Of a DNA stretch of 64,000 bases, positions 56,221-64,000 are shown in pieces (within the stretch, counting starts at the first letter, position 1; each line of letters begins with the position of its first letter). The stretch is from positions 10,867,277 through 10,931,276 of the forward strand of contig OY978526.1 of NCBI GenBank assembly GCA_963854835.1. Direction: 5' to 3'. The notes beneath the pieces were generated by a model, which saw only the letters and a program-made list of their open reading frames with translations, was not told where the DNA came from and ran no database searches. The position numbers and the translations under genes are program-made. Source of the DNA: Megamerina dolium (taxonomy: Eukaryota > Arthropoda > Insecta > Diptera > Megamerinidae).

Positions 56221-58336
56221 CCTTAGTGTGGGCGAATTTTATCTATACTCGTGCTCAGGAAAGTATATTGTCTGTATATACATATGTATTCAGTGTATAT
56301 ACATATGGATCAACTGAAAATGAGTAATTTTCAAAGAAGGTCAAAAAATCAATTTTAATCAAATTTAATCCGATCGACACAAATAGTATATCGTCGGAAG
56401 GAAGAACACCACACCTTTCGAATGACGTGTTTTGGAGATTTTTGCCAGTAAAGACGAAAACGTTTTTTTTGGAAAACTAAATGAGTGCCATTTTAATGTT
56501 TTTGTAAATTCTCTTGCTCAGAAAAGTTTATTGTTTGTACATACACAAAAAGCATCTAAACCAAATTTTAGGGTACCATGGCCATAATTGAATAATTGAA
56601 TAATTGAATAGAACAACATGTAATTTTGGGATACAATTTTTTAATGAGTAAAATGATAATTTACATATGTATATTGTTAATGGAATCCTAATTTTGCACA
56701 TTTCGAAAGTCGCTATATAAAAAGTATTTTAAAATGCTTTGTGCCATCTACGTAAGTTATACCAAAAGTTTCTAGCTTAACACAAAAATTTATTAATTTT
56801 CCAAATTTATTTTTGCTTTCTGTCTTTATTTTTTTTTTAAATATTATATCACATCTAATTGAACACATTATCAATTTGACTTCATTGAAAGCATTTTTCT
56901 ATTATTTCAAATCATTTTTGATAACAAGTAGCCAATATTTTCGGAATGCACATTCGAATCTAGGCTTCTGTACTATTCAATTCTATATTCAGCTGTGTCA
57001 AACTGTATTTCATGTAAAAGAAAAAAGTCAGAGGTTGCTAGGACTCAACTACAAAGTGGGCTCATAATCATGATCAACTCATGAAGCAAATAGTATGAAC
57101 ATTCTGTGATGCTTTTGGCTGACATCAACAGCCTGACAATTTGTAATATGCTATTTTGAATTAACTGTGTTTATATCCTCTCCCAAAATAATAGTAACTA
57201 CATGGTCATCAATTGAGAATAAATGAAGCAATTGATTTTCTTGTTTATGCTAAGTGCATGGTTTACGATCCTTGGATTGGTTTCATTTTCAAATACCCAT
57301 TACTTTTGTTTCCGCATCAACTGAATATATCAAAGTATGACACATAAGAATTCGTCGTACCGTTATTTTATTGCTGATAAGGACGATGTTTCACAAGAAC
57401 AAGTATCAATATAAGCCTTGCATTGCATATGTCTTAATCCACGTTTAAAATTGTAAAAACTTGTTGAATTGTCAAGTTAGAAACTTTCAATACGAATTTA
57501 GTACAATATGAATTTATGAAAATATCAACCCATGAAATGTGTGTATATAAATGGTCAAGTACAATTATTCTAATTGAAGACACTTTTAACAAATTATAGC
57601 AACATTTTTTATAATTAAAAAAAAAAAAAAGAAAGGCAGAAATAGAAATAATATAAAAAGTACAACTAATAATTAACGAAAAAAAAAAAAAAAGAACCTG
57701 TGCGCCCATACATTGAACTCCTTAGTGATGGTATAACCTGTAAGTCTTCATTTAAAATTTTTAATTAAACTTGTTATTACTTGTATATGTAAGTGTCGTA
57801 TATTTTCATTGTGTTTCCACATAAAATATGCACCACACAATAACAAACTAACAAACAAAATTATTTATATATATGAAAAAAAAAAAAACAAGATAGCAGT
57901 GGTTACACTAAACACAAAAAAAAAAAAAAAAAATTAACTGACGAAAAGAAAAACTTTTTTTTAAAGCCACTGCTACTGCTACTGCTGCTGCTGTTGCTGC
58001 TGCTGATTAACACAAAACGAGGTTATTTAACGGATCATTCCACACAAAACAACTTAAACGATGACGATGAACATATGTGTGCACATATTTACGTACGTAA
58101 ACGCATGTATGTATGTACAATATATAGACACAGTAGAGTGCAAAAGTGCCAAAGTGGCTGCGACCAAAACAGAAGCAACTGTGTAAATATGACCGACCAT
58201 AGAATGGACCTAAAAACTATGACAATTGTAATGGTGGACTGTGACAATTTATTAAAAAAAAAAGAATAATAATAAAAAATAAAAAAAAAGCTTTCCAATA
58301 CACACAATTTGTTTTTTTTGGAGTATAACTACTTGC
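56221..58336. other. Intron sequence, AT-rich
   Basis: No gene recognised. Poly-A/T tracts and a CTG/CTA trinucleotide run (57968-58005). Confidence 0.35.
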
Positions 58337-58481
58337 CTTTTACTAAAACAATATTTGTTACTAACAAATTATTACTGATGGCAATCACAATAATGATGGG
58401 CAATAAGCTGTTTATTATCGTCGTAATCCAATGGCTTAAGGCAGACGTTGTAACAGTAGTTGATTGTTGATAAAAATGCAT
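58337..58481 (-). CDS. Cad87A: Candidate first coding exon of the cadherin gene (signal peptide, GC donor)
   Basis: From an ATG at 58479-58481 the minus strand encodes MHFYQQSTTVTTSALSHWIT then a hydrophobic core (SLLPIIIVIAISNNLLVTNI) typical of a secretory signal. It ends at AAAAG|GCAAGT, a good match to the consensus for the rare GC-AG introns. It ends with one base of a codon, and the EC1 exon at 51370 starts with two, giving GCC (Ala) in frame: ...VLVK-A-SPSCAF, with a plausible signal cleavage nearby. The intron would be ~7 kb. Phase agreement alone has a one-in-three chance of being fortuitous. Confidence 0.5.
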
Positions 58482-58527
58482 TGTGACATGTACAGCAGTT
58501 TGTTGCACCAAAGCACACTTATATACA

Positions 58528-58552
58528 AGCACACACACACACACACACACAC
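58528..58552. repeat. (CA)n microsatellite
   Basis: CA run in the presumed cadherin 5' UTR. A second one lies at 58731-58756. Confidence 0.9.
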
Positions 58553-58979
58553 GACCTCTCGTATACGCAAGTATGTATGAGTTTACTTGCAAGTTTACGG
58601 TCAATGTTAATTGAAATACGTGTTGAATCCTTTTGAAGTATGTGTGTATGTGGTGTGTCTATGTAGAAACGAGAAACAACACAATTTGCAACTGTTATAA
58701 CGCCAACGCGCAATAAACATTAATTTGCGCGCACACACACACACACACAAACACACATGTACTACTTGATATGGCAAAGATTAGTAACACAATGACGATT
58801 TTGTGGATTTTATTTGATTTAATTATAGCACAACAATGGCAATAAACATAACAACAACAACAACAACAACGATCATCATCACAACTTCATCACAAATATA
58901 ATCTCACTGAAATTATCACTTCAATAATGAATAGAATGCTTAGATGAATCCGTAAACACTTGCAACAACGACCGCACTT

Positions 58980-59041
58980 CAAAACGAACTGATTGAAGGC
59001 AGGCAGCAGAAGCGACCACAACTCGAGTGGTCTATTATAAG
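58980..59041 (-). promoter_or_regulatory. Possible cadherin promoter
   Basis: On the minus strand a TATA-like TTATAATAG (+ 59032-59040) is followed by an initiator-like TCAGTT (+ 58986-58991). The spacing of ~48 bp is larger than ideal. It sits ~500 bp upstream of the candidate first ATG. Confidence 0.3.
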
Positions 59042-59074
59042 GTGGCGTGGAGTATCGTATGAGTGCGCTGTAGA

Positions 59075-59200
59075 AGAAGAAGAAGAAGAAGAATATGCAT
59101 TGTTACTATCGTCATTATTGTCGTAGCCGTCGTTGCTGTTGTCGTCGTTGTTGTCGTTGTTGTCATCGTTATTGGCCAGTATTGCAACTTGTTGTATGCA
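59075..59200. repeat. GAA and GTT/GTC trinucleotide tracts
   Basis: GAA run at 59075-59091 and an interrupted GTT/GTC run to about 59170. Apparent Val-rich and Arg-rich frames are artefacts. Confidence 0.8.
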
Positions 59201-59743
59201 GTTAATGCTGCTGATTGTTGCTATGAAATAGCTATACTTGAATAATTGTCTAATGCCTATGATGGATATCCAGATATGTATGTTGTTGTTGTTACTTACA
59301 TGTTTTTAAGACATGTATACATATGTTAGTGAGTAGAGGAAGTATTAAAAGCAACAGTAGCTCAAGCAATTGGTTCAACTTGTTTCATATATACGATATA
59401 CATTAGTTGCTATACTCGTATTGTTGTCTAGTACGTATGCTATAAAAAGTTGAAAGAGGATTTGCTATTTATTTGTGTTTACTATCATGGTTGAGCATGA
59501 ATGAATGAGCGCATGATGATGAATGTTGATGATGATCATGATGATGATGGTATAAGTCTGGACGAAGTCGAAATGGAAATTATCATTTAATGCTTTATAG
59601 GCATATTGATACATATCGTGTGTGTGTGTGTGTGGGAAAGTATGCATGCACGCATGCATGTGCATTCATGTTACGCATATGTAAGTACAGTGGTTGACAT
59701 CTTTTATTTTTATAAAACATTGAAAGTGAATCGATAATGCGAG

Positions 59744-60175
59744 TATCTACAACAATGAGATAATCTCTATTTTTTAAGTATGCATCTCGAGACCTAATTT
59801 GATTTGTCTTTAAAATATATTAAATAGAAGGATTTACATATTTTTAGGTCACATCAACTTTTGAGCATATTTTTTAGGGCAAGAATGGTGAAAAAGGATG
59901 CTCAGTTATAAAATGGATAAACGAAGGATGTTTGGCCATAAACGAATCGAAGTAATATTAGTATTAAAAAAATTTGTTTTTAAATAATATTTCACTCTAT
60001 CTACAACAATGAGATAATCTCTCTTTTTCAAGTATGAAAATCAAGACCTTATTCGATTCGTCTTTAAAATATATTAAATAAGGACAGTACTACAGAAGGG
60101 AAAAATGGTGTTCAGTCATATAATGGATGAAAGAAGGATGTTCGGTCATAAACAAATCGAACTAATATTAGAAAA
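59744..60175. repeat. Two-copy tandem duplication, 255 bp offset
   Basis: 'tatctacaacaatgagataa' starts at 59744 and again at 59999. Both copies continue with 'tctttaaaatatattaaata' and 'ggatgtt.gg.cataaac.aa', about 85% alike by eye. Copy 2 is shorter inside. Confidence 0.7.
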
Positions 60176-60203
60176 AAAAATAATAATAATAATTAGTAAC
60201 TTC

Positions 60204-60765
60204 ATTTACCATCTTACTCATTCGAACTTTCGTCTATGTTATTACCTGTGGCGGAGGTGTTCATCAATTGAAGGTTCATTATGACTCCCTCGTAAAAACC
60301 CTCGTCCCTGTTGACAAAAAACTGAGATAGTCGATTTATCGCAAGCTTCTCTTGAGGTGAATTTTCCACCAGCAAAATCATTCGCCATCGCCAGAAACAG
60401 ATGAGGAGCACCTTCTGCCAAGTCCCATTATCAATGTGTGTGGCCTGGTGTTGTCCTGATGGAACACAATGTTTCTTCTATTGACTTCCTTCAGGCGGTC
60501 CCAGTTTTGACAGTAAATATCAATCTGTAAGGGAGCAGGTCATATTCAATGATTTACCGCCAATCCCACCATACCAACAACAAAACTTTCTTTACCATAA
60601 TTCCTGGCTCGGCCACCGTTTGCATCCATACATCGATTTTCCTTTTCATCCAGCCTTATTCAAGTTGTTCCAATGCTTAGTTCGTAGGCAATCGAAACAG
60701 TGCTTATATCGGATGATGATTGGACTCGACGAATTCTATGATTTTATAGTAATTTTCCACAATTG
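60204..60765 (-). pseudogene. Decayed mariner transposase fragment
   Basis: The minus strand in shifting frames gives, in order, GWMKRKIDVWMQ, KKVLLLVWWDWR.II.YDLLP, DIYCQNWDRLKEV then the second catalytic motif VFHQDNTRPHT (about 60437-60468), then LFLAMANDFAGGKFTSREA and RLSQFFVNRDEGFYEGVIMN (60205-60360). This is the usual order of a mariner catalytic domain with the segment holding the third Asp lost. Several stops and frameshifts; ends not found. Confidence 0.75.
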
Positions 60766-60931
60766 GCTTTGCGACACAGCACAGAAAAAGTGACCTCACA
60801 AGGGTTTTGTCGTTCGGAACCGGCTAATATAAGCAGATGCGTTTTAAAACTGTCTTAAATTTAGCACGCACAACCGCATTGGAAGAGAAGCTCGGACAAA
60901 GGGTTATTCGGAGCCTATAAGAGCCACCATC
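60766..60931 (+). mobile_element. SINE fragment (3' part of the tRNA-derived family)
   Basis: Matches the 3' half of SINE 1 and SINE 2: AGTGACCTCACAAGGGTTTT, GTCGTTCGGAACCGGCTAAT, GGAAGAGAAGCTCGGACAAA and AAGAGCCACC. The tRNA-like head is missing. It abuts the mariner remnant directly. Confidence 0.8.
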
Positions 60932-63900
60932 AGTATGCATTGAAAGTAGGATGGTGTCAGTCAAAAAAGAGAGTATTTACTTATTATATTTTCCCATTGC
61001 AATGAGTATTAGTAACAGACCCTTATGTACTACGACCAGACTTCATCTATTGTGCAAAATGTGCAGATTGCTATGAGTAAATATGTTGTAAATTGCAAAG
61101 GAGCCTGACGGGTTGTTTAGTAGTTTCAGGTAATTTTATCGTTTGGTTCAGCTTTCCTTTGGGCCGATGCTTGCATCGATTCTCCAATAGAATACCATTG
61201 TGATTGGATCATTGACTTTCATTTGTTTGATATAAAAGTATCGACGATTGAGCTGTGTTGTAAAGGTTTTATTTATAATTATTTTCATAATTTTGATAAT
61301 TTTTTGACAATTCTCATATATTTGACCACTGTACCTTCATATCATGGGTACCTATTCATTCTAGTTTTCCATTTCAAGCTTATATGCAATAAAATATTTT
61401 TACAGCCGTACACTGTAAGTTTTAAGTTTTACAATGGAAACAGTAATTTCATAACAATAAAATCATAACAACACAACAATTACAAATTATTAACATAAAT
61501 AGGCAGAAGCATATATTTTAGTATGAACGAGTATATCGTATGGTTGTATGCACAGACAACTCACACGCATATACGATAGTATTATATATGCTAGCATGTA
61601 AGTACTCATAAAAGTGGGAAAACATTTTTCTTTTCACATTCAAAAGAAGAAATAGTACCAACACCTAAGCATATATGTACGTACATTAGCTTAGAACACG
61701 CTCTTAAAACAAATATAAAATTTTTGTTGTGACCATTTGCAATAAACTACAACAAACGAACAAAATATTTATTATAGTAATGTATAAAATAATAAAGAGC
61801 CGACGAATATGTATACAAAGTCACAACAACAACACAAGCATAAATAAAACAGACGCCCGTAAGAAAGCATACGAAGTATGTAAAGAAGAAGCAGAATAGC
61901 AAAAGAATAAGATAAAACTGAATGCAATTTATGAATATCATTATCAATACACATACATACATATATTTATACACACACACACACGTATACGTACAGCCAT
62001 GAAAGCATCCATATGCATTAGTTGCTTGATGTAATGAAGCATCATCTTTCTTTCAATGCCTAACGGTGCAACATGTGCGAGCCATAGTCAGCAACTATTT
62101 CACTGATATTCTTGCTATTATTATTATTGCAGCAGCAGCACTTCGTTACATTGGGTTTGCTCATTGAATGCAACGATCAAAACAAAAAATGCATAAATAT
62201 GAGCATGCTTATTGTAGATGTGTGTAAATACTTACATACAAACTAGTAGTATGAATTGAATTGTATGCCTTAACTATACATGCACTTTACATAACAACAC
62301 GTCAATGCAGCAGCAGCAACAACAACACGCGAATGATCATTTAACGGCAAAATCTGGAATGAAGGAGAAATAGAAAAAAAAAACAATGAAAATGTTAAAA
62401 ATAAAAATAAAACGAATTCCAAATGAAATGAAGAAAAACTAGTAAATCAATAGACAACACATCGGTTGTTTAAGTCAACAAGAGCTTTTGCAATCAAATT
62501 CATCATATTAATGTTGGCAATTTTGTATGATAAAAGAGTTTTTTAAACGCACGCATAAAATTGCTTTAGGCGCCACAATTGTGACAAATGTCCGTATCAA
62601 ATATAGGCATAATATTGTAGTAGTAGGATCAAAAATCGGCTATCTCTTGAGATCTCAAAGCAACACCAATCAATGGTGCAACATGTATAGAAACTCATCA
62701 GCAGCCACTAGTATGGTAGTTGTTTAGCGCCGAAAAAAAAAACGAACTTTTATACTTTTATTTGATGCCTGTACATAAGAATAAGAAGTTTGATTTATTT
62801 AATGACATCCACTAAAATATTTTGTGTGAGCAATAAGCCATTCGTAGGCAAAATAGTCTTTAAAAAACTTTCAAAAATAGAGTTTTCTATGAGAAAACTA
62901 CGATTTACAAATTTTTGTTGTCTCAAAAGGTCTTAAAGACAAGAACAATGCCCAATCCAACGTTGCAATATCTAACCAACATTCTTAAACCTTGAATGTC
63001 CAAATGAGATTTGAATTTTCCAAGACAATGTTGAAGAAATAGTGTGTTGCAATATTTATCGAGCACCCTTCGCATGTTCATGTACATCCTAGTACATCTT
63101 CTCCATCTGGTTTGCATACATACACTCGAATATATTTATGAGCAATTTTGTTGTTTGCTGGCTTTCGCAAAATTTATTCGATTTAGGTTGCACATGCGGC
63201 GACAAGTTCAAGTTGCATTGTTAAGCACATAAGTTTTGTTGCTGCTACTACTTTGCTTACTTACCTATCATACTGCAAATGCATACATATGCAGATATTT
63301 ATGACTAATAAATGTATATGTAGGTAAATATATGGATATCAAGCAAAAGCAAAACCAAAAAAAGATGAGCTGAACCACAATGGTTGTGCTCTATGTGTTA
63401 TGGTTGCAAGCAATGCTTACGATTTACGAATTAGGAGATGATTGATTTTGTATGCATTTTATTTTCTTTGATGCTGTTTGTGCAACAAGGTCACATCATT
63501 TTCATAATGAAGCCGCAGTATAATGTTGCATATATTCACATATACAACACACATACATTTATATATAGATATTTATGTATGAATTTATGTGCAGAAAATT
63601 CGTACTAAATACGTACTTTTGACACACTTTTTTTGTTTGCATGCATAAGCTGATTGATTAGTTTTTCGTAATAATTTGCAGGCCATTCTTTGCATGTAAA
63701 ATATTGGACGCAATATTCAAGTTTATTTCAAAATCTTACAATTTAAATATAATGTAGTTTTTTTACAATATTCTATGGCAATTACGACGTAGTAGAAACG
63801 ATTGAGTGGAATGGAAATGTGAGTTTAATCTATTCAAACTAATTTGCTACCTATATATCGTACATCCTAGTTCTTAGATGAATATTGAACTCTATTGAAG

Positions 63901-64000
63901 TGATAAATTTTAAAATATCAGTAAATATATTGGACCTCTGTTGATAAAAAAAACAAAAGTCTTATAATCACCACAGAAGTATGAATGTATATAGTATAGA
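60932..64000. other. AT-rich intergenic sequence
   Basis: About 3 kb without a recognisable gene. Simple CAG/AAC and TATG-type repeats (e.g. 62130-62140, 62309-62329). Confidence 0.4.

Noticed and set aside
59063..59245. Arg-rich then Val-rich frame
   Set aside because: Translation of GAA and GTT/GTC trinucleotide tracts.
61747..61980. Cys/Phe/Tyr-rich minus-strand frame
   Set aside because: AT-rich low-complexity translation with no start context or motif.

Overview
The window looks like genomic DNA of a higher fly (Diptera, Brachycera), most likely a tephritid fruit fly. The evidence is an AT-rich background with short TATG/CATA repeats, intronless delta-class glutathione S-transferase (GST) genes with spliced 5' leaders, a long fly-type cadherin gene, and many mariner-family, BEL/Pao and LINE remnants. 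Species assignment is inference. No bacterial, viral or CRISPR-like material was recognised.

Layout. 1-645 is the 3' end of an unrecognised proline/tyrosine-rich membrane-protein gene (+). 920-2590 is a 5'-truncated jockey-like LINE (-). 2.6-14.3 kb is AT-rich intergenic DNA with two tRNA-derived SINE copies, a third decayed one, a long (TA)n array and local tandem duplications. 14.3-37.1 kb is a tandem cluster of four delta GST genes, all on +. The first is closest to GstD1. The second is a chimera whose 5' four fifths match gene 3 and whose 3' end and flank match gene 1. The fourth is divergent. The cluster is interrupted by a 5.7 kb gag-only BEL/Pao LTR element with apparently identical LTRs (17121-22828), a 1.4 kb GGAC-rich element, a DD41D rosa-like element (31881-33185) and a DD34D mariner (34314-35598).

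37.4-51.4 kb, and probably to 58.5 kb, is one minus-strand cadherin gene convergent with GST 4. Its exons can be joined in phase from a candidate signal-peptide exon (58337-58481, GC donor) to a stop at 37365. The product would be about 2386 residues: roughly 13 cadherin repeats, a membrane-adjacent domain like that of CDH23/PCDH15, one transmembrane segment and a low-complexity His/Gln/Asn-rich tail. Cad87A is the best guess, because delta GSTs lie at 87B and Cad87A at 87A in Drosophila. Its introns hold a LINE fragment, a Mos1-like mariner with a mutated catalytic residue, and other mariner remains. 59-64 kb is intergenic, with a tandem duplication, a mariner remnant and a SINE fragment.

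Most striking: (1) the chimeric GST with a long identity tract to gene 1; (2) the LTR insertion whose empty site survives in the paralogous copy; (3) a gag-only LTR element with a zinc-knuckle module duplicated in a second frame; (4) a tRNA-derived SINE with a perfect 13 bp target duplication; (5) a frame break, or 52-nt micro-intron, in the cadherin gene.
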